A DNA stretch of 64,000 bases from Pyrus communis (GCF_963583255.1 NC_084815.1:18636807-18700806); one strand, 5' to 3'. Shown: positions 46,630 to 59,880, counted from the stretch's first letter. The notes: a model not told the origin generated them from the letters alone. Made by a program: numbers and translations.

Positions 46630-48180
46630 TGAAAAGGAAAATAGATTCATTTCAACGAATATAAAAAAAAATAATGAAAATATGATTTTAGCCCTTCAAA
46701 CTCAATTTTCTTCATATAAAACCCTACATAACTTTTTTACTTAAAGAAAACTCAATTGACTAGGATCCATATAAGCAAATTCATTAACTTCATATTAATT
46801 CACACATTTTACATTTTTCACATTTCTAAAATACCCCTATTACATACTTGATGTAGACAATTAATTGTAAGGAAATAGTAAATGATTTTGCAACAAGAAA
46901 AAAAAAAAGACATTAAGGTTAAAAATTTATTGCATATTAATTTTTTAGAAAGGTTTTGAATTTTCATAAAACTATTCGATTTAGTTTTTTCACCCTACTC
47001 TTGAATACTTTTGAATTTATCCCTTTTTATTAATATATTAGAATATTGTATTTCATTATTTACATGCACATTAATTTACCTACAACAATTATACCATGGG
47101 TGTAATATAATATCTCTTTTTTACAATGATGCAAAATAATATTTATACCAACAACAAAACGTGTGTAACATATGTACTAATTACATGGAAAATAATTTAC
47201 CTATATTAAGAAGGAATGTAGTTCGATGCATAGTATTAAAAATATTATGTTACACCCATGTTTATATAACAATAAAACGTGCCTAACATATTTAACAATA
47301 CATGGAAAATAATTTACCTACAAGTTAGAGAAATGTTATTTGGTTGGGTGTAGCATAAATTTTTTTAATAATTGGAAAATTTAAATATAACTAGGTGTCG
47401 TGTAATTTTTTTTATATAATTAGAACAAATTAATTTACCTACCCTACTCTCTGAAATGTTCATTTCCAATGATGCAAAATGTTCATTACCTAACTACAAA
47501 TTAATTTCCAATAATTTACCTACAACAATTATACCATGGGTGTAATGTAATATCTTTCTTTACAATGATACAAAATATTGGATGTACCAACAACAAAACT
47601 TGCCTAACATTAGTACTTGTAATGGAAAATAATTTACCTATAACAAGAGAAATGCAGTTTGATGTATAAAATCAACAATATTATGTTCCACTCATGTTTA
47701 TACAACAACAAAACGTGTCTAACATATATAACAATACATAGAAAATAATTTACCTACAAGTTAGAGGAATGTTATTTGATTCAAAATATATAATATAGGT
47801 GCAGTATTTTTTAAAACATAATTGGAACAAACTAATTTACTTGCCAATTAATATGGATAAAATTGCTACAAAATATATCACAAAAAAAAAAAAAAAAAAA
47901 AAACCACTTTTCTAGTTTAACACAGATACGGTTAATGCAAACACTTTTTTCATTTTATTTCACTTTTCTACTACTTTTAATTTGGCATAAATTTAGGAAT
48001 TTGAAAAAGGGACCATAAAGTATGAGTGGTATGAGTGTAAATAAATTGCATTAATAGGTCAATAGTGTTCCTATATGTTTGCAAAATTTAAATTTGGGCT
48101 TAAACTGGATCTTTAAATATATATGGGTTTTTATCAAGAAATAATGAATTGTAAATGCTAAAATCTAAAGCACCCAAAAA
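46630..48180. other. Very AT-rich spacer between CRP-4 and CRP-5
   Basis: Without genes. It lies between the two inverted promoter blocks (46340-46620 and 48190-48330) of the head-to-head CRP-4/CRP-5 pair, so it looks like an insertion into their shared promoter region. It includes an A-run near 47880-47903 and the duplication described separately. Confidence 0.55.
47078..47790. repeat. Direct repeat of about 275 bp
   Basis: 47078-47353 and 47518-47785 align throughout: CCTACAACAATTATACCATG, ATGTTTATA, AACAAAACGTG and CCTACAAGTTAGAG occur in the same order. They are separated by about 165 bp. The copies are diverged by scattered substitutions. Confidence 0.8.
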
Positions 48181-48411
48181 AATATTATTGTAATAAATAA
48201 AAATCTCGACATAGAATGAAATTATCTTCTAAATAAGAAAAACCTAATTTTCAAATTAATACATAATCTCGTGAACAATTTTCTTCGAGGAATAAAATTC
48301 TTTCTAAATTTGCTAAATTCTGTCCCAATATATTGATACCCACAAACCCCACCTTTCACATCACAAGCTAAAATCATCCCTCATAGGTTTTGACTGATTA
48401 CATAACCTAAA

Positions 48412-48467
48412 ATGTCAACGATCAGGATGACCTTTTAGCTGCTCCTCTTTGTCATTACATGTTGTTA

Positions 48468-48502
<35 letters not shown>

Positions 48503-48806
48503 AATAATATGTGCGCGCGCGCTAGCTAACTTGTTTTTTTATTTTTATGTTTGCTACAAATGTAGAAGGGGCTAATGAAACTGTACTGGCTTATCACATT
48601 TTGTAGGTTCATCAATTTTGAAGGTGTCTGGAGAATTCTTTATTCCATGTTTGTCGGACCAAGAGTGCAATTCGCATGTTTCAGTGCCGAACTGCAAATG
48701 CGTAAAAGAGCAATGCATGTGCCCTCATTTTGATCATAAAGAAAAAGAGTTTCATAATGAAGTAGTAGATGCGACAAATTGTGCTTATAATCGCGGCTGT
48801 GCCTAG
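48412..48806 (+). pseudogene. CRP-5: six/eight-cysteine secreted peptide gene with a stop in the leader
   Basis: Exon 1 starts ATG at 48412 (MSTIRMTF) and then has TAG at codon 9 where CRP-2 has Leu TTG. The downstream leader residues remain (LLLFVITC). The intron starts in a CT microsatellite and ends TTTTGTAG. Exon 2 (48607-48806) is fully open. Its first block is PCLSDQEC-x8-CKC-x4-CMC, that is C-x5-C-x8-C-x-C-x4-C-x-C, close to the six-cysteine spacing of nodule-specific (late nodulin) peptides. Two more Cys lie near the C terminus, and the ending GCA replaces the extra Cys block of CRP-2. A TATA-like ATATATTG is about 85 bases upstream. One base change separates it from an open gene. Confidence 0.72.
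48470..48504 (+). repeat. CT microsatellite at the CRP-5 intron start
   Basis: A run of CT dinucleotides begins right after the inferred donor. Equivalent runs lie at the same place in CRP-1, CRP-2 and CRP-4, so the repeat is an inherited part of the gene structure. Confidence 0.85.
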
Positions 48807-49316
48807 TGAAAAAAAAAAAAAAAGAATATGTTTTTGGAAGTGTAAATGGAGAAATTCATTTCTCCATGATCTTAATTGTAATAAAAAGTAATTTGCTTGC
48901 CAAGTGGAAAAAAATTGAATAAAATGTAATAAATTCGCACATTCTTCTTGCAGAATAATTTATTTTTACTTTATTGAAAATTTAGCTCGTAATTTTGGTG
49001 AATTTGTACTTGGCTACATTTCACAGTTGAATTTTTACTATAGTTCACGAATTGTTGCAAGTTACAACAAATTAACCAAACTGATTGCATTTTTGCTCAC
49101 TACTCTTAACTGGTGGTGATATTCACCACTATATAAATTACTATTAACTGAGTATGATTTAATCTATCAATTACACAAATCTCAAAATTTAACGGTAGTA
49201 GTGGGGTGGTGAGCACTACTACAACTTAAAAGTAGTGGTAAAAAATTGGGAGTTTTGATGAAAAGAGCTTGAGGTTAACTTTAATTTAACCAAAAAATCA
49301 CCCTATATTATTATTT

Positions 49317-49870
49317 AGGGTGAAGTGTTGATTTAATCTCTGAACTATCACCTTAGTGAAAATTGGTTCCCTAAATTATTTCTCCGGTATAATAATTCTC
49401 TAAATTTATTAAAAATTGCTAATTTCATCCCTATTTTTATATTCAAATTTAATTTATCCAATTTTTTGTCAACTTAAGTCACTTTACACACTTTAAAGTG
49501 TAAACGTTATTTTCTCGCCTATAAGCCCTTAACATTTCATATAGGTTGTGAATCTAACGTCTAATTTACCCTCTAATGTTAACTTATACTATTTCTTATG
49601 AAAAACTACCAATTTACCCTCCAAATTGACTCCATACACTATTTCTTTATAAATAAAAAATTACTAATCTACCCTCCAATGTATATCACATGCAAGTAAC
49701 GTGACTTAAATTGACGAAAAATTGAATATAGTATCTTTGAATATAATATTAGAGATAAAATTGGCGGATTTTTATAATTCAAGGATTGATTTTTCTATAA
49801 AAAAAAAAATAGTTTAGAGACCTAATTTTCACTGAGTTGATAATTCAGGAACTAAATTGACAGTTCACCT
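49317..49870. mobile_element. MITE with about 65 bp terminal inverted repeats
   Basis: The left end AGGGTGAAGTGTTGATTTAA with CCTTAGTGAAAATTGG and the reverse complement of the right end, AGGTGAACTGTCAATTTAG with CTCAGTGAAAATTAGG, match over about 65 bases. It is about 554 bp without coding. It sits between two direct copies of GCTCGTAATTTTGGTGAATT (48988 and 49886) in the 3' flank of CRP-5. Confidence 0.75.
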
Positions 49871-50230
49871 TATTGAAAAGTTAGCTCGTAATTTTGGTGA
49901 ATTTCTACTTAGCTACTCTTAGCGAAAACATCTTAATCAATGGTAATACAACTTTCCAAAACCACAAAAGCATATTAAATAACAATTTACAAGTTCTCAC
50001 ATAGCTACCTAATTACAACACAATTTACACAAGGCATGTTTTATTAACACCCTATATATTATTGAATACAACTCACATACTTAATACACCTCATATTTGT
50101 TTTTTTAATTATTTTTTTTTAATATACCCATATATTTTCTTATAATACCCTCACATCCCACACTCTCAATAGACCCCATACTTGCTAGATATACTCCACA
50201 CTCTTTATATCTTAAATGTTTTTTTGGGAC

Positions 50231-51285
50231 TGACACACCCTAATCCGGAATGTCCACAGGGACTCCGAATCGAGCTATGTTGGCCGACACCGAAGGGATG
50301 ACGAAGCCATAAGGTGTAGTGATGTGGAAAATGTGAATAAATTTAAACTTAAAGTGCCTAAATGTAAGAGTGCGCATGTGAGTAGGAATGAACCATTTCA
50401 CACGTGATGTCAGAACATAAGTAAAGTACTGTAAAGTAGGATAAGAATCATACCATCGAAGGTAACTACCTATACCAAGATTTCCTAAGAATCCTCGTTG
50501 ACACAAAAGCTCAGCCCTAAATCCTAGAAGGACGAAAAACAAGGGTGAGTGGGCCTAAAAATAAAGTTTTATGAAAACCTTTTTGAAAACATTATAACCC
50601 CTTGCCGTAAAACAAGTATAGTTTCCAAAATATACATATTACGTATAGTATGAAAATACTTACCGTAGCCTGCAATATCTCAAGAATTAGATACGTCACA
50701 ATATTATGTATATAAACACCTAACATCCGGTAATCACATAATCTCGTATAAACAAACATATCATATCAAGTGCTCATCAGCATATGCTGATACACAAGTT
50801 CATGCGGAGATATTTTGGCATGAACATGACTGGGTGTAATAATGATTTACGCTTTAGTTCTACAATCACGTGAAGGTTGGCGCTATGCGCATCACATACG
50901 AGTCCTAATTGCTTATAGCAATCTAGGATAGGATTGACACCTACAATGGATCCAAAGTGAGCATACGATGTGATGTGAACATACACGTGAAAGACTGGCC
51001 CTGGCTTGGGCGAGTACTAACACCAGTGCAGCACACGATAAGCAAATAACGCAAATATGATCATGCAATGGTAAATCGATAATTCGATAATTCAATAATC
51101 CTCGTCGATGAAATATTATTCATAACTATAAATACCACTAAAGCATTCATGCTAATACCCATACATGTGCATCCCGTAGAACGTAGAATAATTGCATGAA
51201 CTCTATCAATACGGTAATTTTATATAAGTTACCCTAATCTAGGTGTAACATAGAAAATTCTTTATCAAATATATAAATGGAAACT

Positions 51286-51322
<37 letters not shown>

Positions 51323-52814
51323 AAAGAAAAAACCCACTCACAGATACTGACGAGGACATAGCCGTTCGAACTAGGAAAGCCGAAGTCTCCGATAGTAATT
51401 GCACATAAGCATAATATTGGGATCCGTTAGTAAAACTTGATTAAAACATTTGAATTTGGGAAAACGGAGTGTGGATTTGGAATTAGAGCATTGAAATACG
51501 CTACGAGGGGACCCAGGCAAAATTTGTAAAAGTCGACGAAAAAGTCAACAGTCAACCTAAAAAGTTAACCGAGATGTCCCGATGGTTAACTACGTTAAAA
51601 GTTTATAATCTCACTAAATGGATGCCAAAAAGGGACTTGGGACGTTGAAATTAGCCTAAGAGGGTTTCCGAGAAAATTTTGAAAAAGTAAACAAAAATCA
51701 ACTGACTGTCAACAGTTAACGGAATATTCCCCTGGAATATTCCCTCTAAATCCCTAAATCAGTCTGGGTCGGCTGGTTCGGATCCAAGCTTGGATCCGGG
51801 TTTGGTCTTGGGCCTCTTTTTTTTTTTTTTTTTTTGAAATCGGGCCAGGTCAACTTGGGACGGGTCACCGGAATCTAGGTAGCGAACAGAGCTTTGTTCG
51901 AGCTCAAAATTCAATTATTTTTCACACTCTTCCTACCAATATGAAGATAAACAAGTGTAGTTTGGATTATACCCTTTCGTGGGCCAGTCGTGGCCGAAGT
52001 TGGTAGGAGAAATCCTGCAAAATCTTGAGCTCCTCACCGGAAACTGGGGAGTATTTCCCCCGAGTTGATTTCTGTGTAAAAGCTACCCAAAACTTATGAG
52101 TAAGCTTGAGATCAAGCTAGAACCAAAAACTAAGACAAAATGGAGGAGTGCGAGTCCTTACCGAGGTCTAGAAATGAAGGGGATCACCAGATCCTCGTCA
52201 TTATTTTTGTGCGATGAGCACCAAGAGAGAGAGAGAGAGAGAGAGAGAATGTGTCCAAGTTTGAGACAAGGAGGAAAAAGGAAAGTGCACGGCTAGATTG
52301 TGGTCGTTGGTGGCAGTGGAGCTCACCGAATGAGTGATGGTGATGGCGGGCGGTCTCTGTGTTTACAAAGAAAGAGTTTGAAATGAGAAATGAGAGAGGT
52401 GAGGGTTGAGAAGAGAGAGACAGTCGATAAAGATGAGATCCGGAGAGTGAGGAGGAGAGAAACACAAGGACAAAGGAGATAGAAGACCCATGTAGGTGGG
52501 TTTCACTGTGCAGAAGAATCATACAATGAAAAATATGAAAATAATAAATGGGTAGTTTATCTCGAATAATGAACTTACCAAAATGCCTTTGGACTTCGTA
52601 AGTCCATAAAATCTCCGTTGTAGCTTCAAATTCAATTCCACTTGTGCCCACGTGTTCATATCATCGAGTACTACACAAATACGCTAAAAGAATAAGTCAT
52701 GCATCTCTCTGAACGATGGTCAACAGAAGTCAAAATCCTTACCTCTAAGGACATTTTCGTCAATTCACTCATTTGAAATTAATCAAATTGTAAAGTTAGG
52801 GACAAGTTGTCACA
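50231..52814 (-). repeat. Complete 3' LTR of the gypsy element (2584 bp)
   Basis: Ends TGTGACAAC...GTGTCA on the minus strand. It contains an AT microsatellite (51291-51325), a T run (51818-51835) and a GA run (52223-52248). The same order of tracts appears in the other LTR at shifted lengths. Confidence 0.85.
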
Positions 52815-52992
52815 ATCTACCCACCTTAAAAAAATTTCATCCTTGAAATTTGAAAAATTGCTAAACATAAAATAGTGAAAATATATAAAGACGAAATCAA
52901 GCTAAATCGGTTGCATAAAAGATAATGATGTTTTGTTGCGATTGGATTGCAATGATTCCTCTTTCAGCCTCCAAACTCAAACTTTCCTTTTA

Positions 52993-55180
52993 CGTATAGT
53001 ATGAAAATACTTACCGTATAGTTTCCAAAATATACATACTACGTATAGTATGAAAATACTTACTGCATAGTTTCCAAAACAAGTATAGTTTCCAAAATAT
53101 ACATACTACGTGTAGTATGAAAATACTTACTGCATAGTTTCCAAAACAAGTATAGTTTCCAAAATATACACACTACGTATAGTATAAAAATACTTACCAT
53201 AGTCTGCAATATCTCAAGAATTCGATACGTCACAATATTACGTATATAAACACCTAACATCCGGTAATCATATAATCTCTTATAAACAAACATATCATAT
53301 CAAGTGCTCATCAGCATATGTTGACACTTGAATTCATGCAGAGATATTCTGACATGAACAAGACTGGGTGTAATAATGATTTACGCTCTAGTACTACAAT
53401 CACGTGAAGACTGGCATTATGTGCATCACATACAAGTCCTAATTGCCTATAGCAATCTAGGACAAGACCGGCACCTACAATGAATCCAAAGTGAGCGTAC
53501 GGTACAATGTGAACATACACGTGAAAAACTAGCCCTGACCCGGGTGAGTACTAATACCAGTGCAACACATGATGAGCAGATAACGCAAATATGATCATGC
53601 AATGGTAAATCAATAATTCAATAATTCAATAACCCTCGTCAATGAAATACTATTCATAATCGTACATACCATTACAGCATCCATACTAATACACATACAT
53701 GTGCATCCTGTAGGACGTAGAATAATTGCATGAACTCCGTCAATACGGTAATTTTATATACGTTACCCTAATCTAGGTGTAACGTAGAAAATTCTTTATC
53801 AAATATATAAATGGAAACTAGTGCGCGCACACACACACACACGCACTATATATAAAAGAAAAGACCCACTCACAGATACTGGTGAGGACATAGCCGTTTG
53901 AACTAGGAAAGCCGAAGTCTCCAATACTAATTGCACCTAAGCATAATATTGGGACCCGTTAGTAAAACTTGATTAAAACGTTTGAATTTGAGAAAACGGA
54001 GTGTGATTTGTAAAAATTCAACGAAAAAGTCAACCGAGACACCCCGGTGGTCAACTACATTATAACTTTATAATTTCAGTAAATGGATGGCAAAAACGAA
54101 CTCGGGACCTCGAAGTTAGCCTATGAGGGTTTCCAAGAAAATATCGAAAAAGTCAACTGACTATCAACAGTTAACTTTAACAGATTATTCCCCGGGTTTG
54201 GGTTTGAGCTTTTTTTTTTTTTTTTTTTTTTTTTAAATCGGACCGACTTAACCCAGTTATGGGTAGCCAGATTGGGTTGGAATCTAGGCAGCAAACCAGA
54301 GCTCCGTTCAAGCTCAAAATCAACCATTTTTCACACTTTTCCTACCAAAATGAAGATAAACGAGCGTAGTTTAGGATTATACCTTTCCCTAAGTCAGCCG
54401 TGGTCGGAGTTGGCCGGAGAAATCCTGCAAAATCTCGAGTTCCTTGCCGAAAACTGGGGAGTATTTCCCCGAGTTGATTTCTGTGTAAAAGCTACCCAAA
54501 ACTTACGAGTAAGCTCGAGATCGAGCTAGAAATCGAAAACTAAGAGAAAATGGAGGAGTGCGAGTCCTTACCAAGGTCGAGAAGTGAAGGGGATCATCGG
54601 ATCCTCGTTGGGTTTTTTGTGCAGTGAGCACCAAGAGAGAGAGAGATAATGTGTCCAAGTTTGAGATAAGGAGGAAAAGGGAAAGTGCACGGTGAGGTGG
54701 TGGTCATTGGTGGCGGTGAAGCTTGCCGAATAAGTGGTGGTGAAGGTGGGCATTCTCTGTGTTTACAAAGAGAGTTTGAAATGAGAAATAAGAGAGACAA
54801 TCGACAGAGTAGAGATTCGGAGAGTGAGAACATGGGAACAAATGGGATAGGAGACCCACGTGGGTGGTTTCCACCATGCAGAAATACCATACAATTAAAA
54901 ATATTAAAATAATAAATCGGTAGTTTATCTCGAATAATGAATTTACCAAAATACCCTTGAATCGTAAGTCCATAAAATCTATGTTGTGGCTCCAAATTCA
55001 ATTTCGTTTGTGCCCACGCGTTCGTATCATTGAGTACACCACAAATACACTAAAATAATAAGTCATGCGTCTCTCTAAACGATGCTCAACGGAAGTCAAA
55101 ATCCTTGCCTCTAAAGGCATTTTCGTCAATTCACTCATTTGAAATTAATAAAATCGTAAAGTTAGGGACGAGTTGTCACA
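52993..55180 (-). repeat. Truncated 5' LTR of the gypsy element
   Basis: It aligns with 50640-52814 but lacks the last roughly 400 bases. Where the left LTR has an AT run this copy has CA dinucleotides (about 53825-53845). Near its broken edge a unit of about 70 bp (TAGTATGAAAATACTTAC with TAGTTTCCAAAATATACA) is repeated three to four times (52990-53190). Confidence 0.75.
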
Positions 55181-57664
55181 GGGACCACCCATTTTCTACC
55201 AAGAACCAGCCACAAGTCTTCTTCTTTTTCCCACACCACACCAAATGTTGATTAAAGAAGCAAGCCACATCTTACGATTATTCTATATGATTCATAAACC
55301 TGATTTATATAAAAAAAAACTTTTTAACCTAGTACAAAAATGTTTACACTCAAAGCATTCCTCCTAGTACAAAAATTTAGGTTGATTCTTCTGAAATTTC
55401 AGAGACCCAATGTGACAACCCGTTTCAAATTTTACGTTTTTATTTTATTTTAAAAGCGTGAATTTACAAAAATGCCATAGAGGCAAAGATTTTGACTTAT
55501 GTTGACCATCGTCTAGAGGAACGTATGACTTATTCTTTTAACATATTCTCGTAGTACTCGTTGGTGTGAACGCATAGGCGAAAGCCGTTTGCGAGTCCAG
55601 ATTATAACGGTATAGTTATGGACATTTGAAAATGGTTGTTTAAAGTTTAGTTATAAATTATTTGAATTCCCACCTTGTGGGAATAGTGGACCAATTAAAT
55701 TAAAGGGACAAGGAACCAATTAGAGGAGAGAAGGAAAGCCTTCAGCCAATTAGAAAGAAAGAAGAAGAAGAAAAAATAAATAAAAAAAGAAAGCTCCCAG
55801 CTTTCCCGTGCATTTTTCCCCTCGCGACCACCCATTTTCCAAGGCCTATTCCAGCCAACTCCGATGGATTTTTTCGACGCCACCACCACCATCTTGAAGC
55901 TCTCATTCCCCTCTACAAAACCCACCCAAGAACCACCTTGATTAACCACAGTATGTGGCGGTTTGAGGCCACGAAAGTTGGCGGTTCTCACGGTGCTCCG
56001 AGCACCCTTTTTTATTTTCCGGCAAATTGGCAAAGTGAAGGTTGATGCCACCACTTGGGCTTTGTAGCCCATCATCCCAGGAGCAAAACTCAACCAACCT
56101 TGACCCTGTTGGACCACCGTAGACGACGAATCGATGTCGGGAAGTTTTAGGCACCCGCCGGCTTTGTGGGCAAAATTGACCATCTTCCGTCCACTTTTGG
56201 ACTTCGTGGCAGGTATGAAAGTTGCTCCACTCACTGAGATCTTCATTTATGTGAAGTTTTGAGAATTTTTGGAAATAGGTTGATTTTCCAGCGAGTCGGG
56301 GCGGCCGACCACCACTCGCGGCGGCGCGTGGCCAGTGGGTCACCAATGCTATTTTTAGGCTATGTCGAATGTCTTGAATTCAGTTTTTTCATTTGAATGA
56401 CGTAGGTTGATCGTTGGAACCTAAATTCGTTACGATACGTTACTTGATAAAAATTTAAATCGACGATCTAACCGTGGGATCGTCACCAAACTTGGATACA
56501 TTATAATACGTAATATTTAAAGATCATAGGAATTTATGGATCGGGAATCCAACGTACGGATCTTCCCGAATTGGATTTGTAAGTTAGTAAAATAAATGTT
56601 AACCGCCACTTGGTTTTGTGCAATTGGTGGAGATCCGGCCGTTGGATCATAATGAAATTTTAATATGTTATTCTAGAAATATATTGTGGATCGTAAGGAG
56701 TTGCGGATTGGAAATCTGATATGCAAATCTTTCGTGTCGAGTTATACAGGGTTGTAGACTTGTGGTCAATGGGTCTCAAACTATTTTAGAATGCCCTTAA
56801 GGTTGTGTTTTATGTGAATTACGTATTCTACTGACAAGAGTTCTAAGATGTGATTCGATAATTGGTCACAGGCACCAATCAATCAGGACACCTCGATGCG
56901 TGCGCTAGAGAATCATAGTGTGGACTCCAGGTGAGTGGACCTTTTCCTTTTATCGTACATATTATTGATAGTTTCATGGACACTTTTAAATTGATTAGGT
57001 ATATTACCTTCATATAATTATTGTGAATGCTTGAAGTACTAATATGAACTACGAATGGCTTGATCCCTGTTTAGGGTACGTAGGCAGTCTAATGAGACGT
57101 TAGATGCAGCCATAATATATTTGAGACAAAAGCTTTATTTGGGAAATTGAGTAATGCGAAGGAAATTGGTAAAGGCAAGTTTTAGTTTTGTGAATTAGTT
57201 AATTAAATTAGTGTTAATTGGGTTGTCATGGATAATTATCCTTGAAAATAAGTAGTTCGGGAGTAGGGTGTTATTGGTTGTACATTTCACACCGTATTGT
57301 ATAGAATTGAAAATGCTACGACATGGTTGAGTATTAGATTGCATCATGGTATATCTATATGTATATTACTTACACGTAATTATTGGGAATGCTTTCAAGT
57401 GCAAAGGTGAATGCAGGACACCCAGGTAAGTTCAGGTGAGTTTATGGTATTAGTTGAATCGATGGAGTTATAGCATGACTACATTTATGTGTTAGGCAAC
57501 TCTGATATTGTCGTATTGGTTGCCATGAGTTGTACATGTTATATTGAGATGCATTAAGAGCTCATAAACCTGCATCCCGGTGTTAGTGCTCCCGCCCGTG
57601 GCCAGGGCACAATCCTTCACGTGATGTTCACCTCCCGCACCTTACGCTTACCTTGGACTCAAGG

Positions 57665-57940
57665 TAGGTGCACATGCCTGTCGTACAGACCACTATAGGT
57701 GGTTTCGACTCTTAGGTGACCCACGATTATTCGCCCAGTCTTCACGTGATCGTAGCACTTGAGCATACTTATTTACACCCAGTCCTATCGTACAGACCAC
57801 TAGAGGTGGTTCCGACTCTTGTGCAAGGATGCTTGATGAGATATGGATAAGTCGTACAGGTCACTACAGATGACTCCTGACTTATATGCTTACATTGATT
57901 GATGAGATATGAGTACAGTCGTACAGGTCACGTTAGGTGA
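57665..57940. repeat. Diverged short palindromic repeats within the solo LTR
   Basis: Four copies of TCGTACAG-ACC/GTCAC lie at about 57680, 57788, 57862 and 57919. In the first two, ACCACTATAGGTGGT and ACCACTAGAGGTGGT are near-perfect palindromes. They are spaced about 60-110 bp apart. A role is unknown. Confidence 0.65.
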
Positions 57941-58067
57941 TTACAGCTAATGTATCATTTTATATTGATTAAGTTCATTTGGCCTACTTGTTAATGCATT
58001 GTAGAGTCTATGGACACGGCATACCCATGGTTTTGGCCTTTTTTTTTTTTTTTTGTAGCATGGGTGG

Positions 58068-58073
58068 ATATAT

Positions 58074-58156
<83 letters not shown>
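58068..58156. repeat. TA/TG microsatellite
   Basis: A run of TA dinucleotides followed directly by TG dinucleotides, inside the solo LTR. A T run is just upstream (58039-58054). Similar TA runs are at 58833-58857 and 60407-60430. Confidence 0.92.
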
Positions 58157-58157
<1 letters not shown>

Positions 58158-58824
58158 TACTGTCCTATAGAAAACGATAAGGGAATTACAGTGAGGGGAT
58201 ATTACTGTTAGAAAGGTAATAGTTTTGGGAAGCTTGGTTTTACTGCTTACTCACACTTTCTGTTTTGTACCCCCTTCAGGTTTTAACTGCTGAGTTCGTA
58301 TCGACGAGGATATATGGCTAATCTTAGTATTGGTGGCTACTTTTAAGGGTATGATTCTTACCAACACTACTATACTTTACTTATGCTCTAGCATCGCGTG
58401 TGAAATGGGTTTGCTCCCACTCGTAGCGTACTCTGGTTTTTAGAAACTTTTAGGTTCAAATTTATTCACATTTTTTACACTATCATACTTTATGGTTTTG
58501 TCACCTTCCAGGTATCGGCCAACACAGCTCGATTTGGGGTCCTAGTGGACATTCCGGGTCGGGGTGTGTCACCCAGTCATCGGAGACAATTCCATTTGTT
58601 GGTGGACGACTGCAGGTCGTCCTGACAATGGGCAATGGCCTTCTGGTTGCTCGACTTCAAGTCGAGGAAGATTGCTGCTTCCAACCATGACATCAGCACA
58701 AATTAGGGTTAACCCTTTTTCTTTCCTTTTTCACACATATCACAATTTTAGCAAAATCTATAATTTGTAAAGCAAAAGGTTGGATTCATGCATTATGGTG
58801 AAGGTTCATGCAATCAAGCTAAAA

Positions 58825-58855
<31 letters not shown>

Positions 58856-59340
58856 TATCGACATTAAGATCGTAGGATTGCGATAATGAATATTGTGAAT
58901 GGATTTGTACGATCTGCATTACAATTACCTTTGTACTGAGTAAGGATGACCTATGAGATGGTTTAAGTTCCTTTTCTAGATTTTGGGTTTCCATCTTCAA
59001 AGCGTGTATCTCTTTCAACATAATAAATTAATTAATTAATAATCAATAAAATATATGAATTCAATAAAATAAAAGGTTTAATCATAATAACAATAATTGA
59101 AATGTAATACTCTTCTGATTGAAATGAACAATTTCTCTTTACTGCAGGGCCATGAGCATGCTGATGACATGTTATGACCTATTTTATCTAAGAGTAAGAG
59201 AGGATGTGTTATGGACAACATGGAGAAGGGTTTGAGGAGTTATGTATATTATTCCGTAGACCTTATGCCCTTATTTATAGTAAACCAAGGAGGATTTCTT
59301 GCCTTACAAGTAAAACAATTTCAAAAGAAAATGATCTTCT

Positions 59341-59434
59341 AGTATCTAAATACAATTTATTAATGATTTACACAATCATACATGTGCAGTATCTAAATAC
59401 AATTTATTAATGATTTACACAATCATACATGTGC
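59341..59434. repeat. 47 bp tandem duplication
   Basis: TATCTAAATACAATTTATTA and the following ATGATTTACACAATCATA occur twice with a period of 47 bases and no difference seen. Confidence 0.88.
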
Positions 59435-59699
59435 TGGAAAAGACCTTATGCCTTTATATTCCACAATTATAATGATTTACACAATTATACAATCTTAAAG
59501 TGAAGGGACCTGGTGTGCAAAAGCTTAGAGACCCTGTGCAATGCCCCCTATTACTCGCCCAAAGTGCGCACTGGTCTAGCTAATAAGACTTGAAAAAACT
59601 AATAGTGCCAAGTATTTTCCTATAAACAATGTCAAATTTTTAGTGTCGTTTGTTTTGGTGTTTTCGAAATATGATGACATGATTAGGAACTTCTTCAGT

Positions 59700-59880
59700 G
59701 TTGTTACTGGTGACGATGGTGAGATGGTGACAGTGGTGGTGATGGCGAGATGGCAGGTGATGGTGGTCATAATTGTGATGATGGTGAAGAATATGGTAAT
59801 TGTGGCCATGGTGGTGATGATGGCGAGACTGTGGAGGTGAAGGTGGTCATAGTGACATGGGTGATGATGGTGGGCATATA
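59700..59880. repeat. GGTGAT-rich low-complexity tract
   Basis: Degenerate repeats of GATGGTGA and GGTGGT on the plus strand. ORFs on both strands here (Met/Val-rich, Thr/Ile-rich) are repeat artefacts. Confidence 0.75.

Larger units (their letters stand above)
50231..55180 (-). mobile_element. Internally deleted gypsy-type LTR retrotransposon
   Basis: The outer ends are TGACACACCC and AGTTGTCACA, and GGGAC flanks both sides (50226-50230 and 55181-55185). In minus orientation the order is truncated 5' LTR (55180 to about 52993), a short internal 3' end (about 52992-52815) with a purine-rich tract next to GGTGGGTAGAT, and a complete 3' LTR (52814-50231, 2584 bp). All gag-pol and the end of the 5' LTR are missing, so it cannot move by itself. 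ORFs of up to 155 codons inside the LTRs show no domain. Confidence 0.85.
55411..58571 (+). mobile_element. Solo LTR of a related gypsy family, 3161 bp
   Basis: It starts TGTGACAACCCG and ends GGGTGTGTCA, the same ends as the LTRs at 50231-55180 but on the plus strand. CCCAA (55406-55410) and CCCAG (58572-58576) flank it, one mismatch. No internal region or primer site follows, so it is a solo LTR. A minus-strand ORF of 183 codons (55695-56246) overlaps it without a recognised domain. The GC-rich segment near 56290-56345 is unusual for the region. Confidence 0.8.

Noticed and set aside
52184..52651. 155-codon ORF, with a relative at 54594-55001
   Set aside because: Same LTR position in both copies but different lengths and frames; includes a CT microsatellite as a Leu/Ser run.
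55695..56346. 183- and 134-codon minus-strand ORFs
   Set aside because: Inside a gypsy solo LTR, antisense to it, in overlapping frames; probably chance in GC-rich sequence.
59576..59840. Thr/Ile-rich and Met/Val-rich ORFs
   Set aside because: Products of the GGTGAT-rich low-complexity tract.
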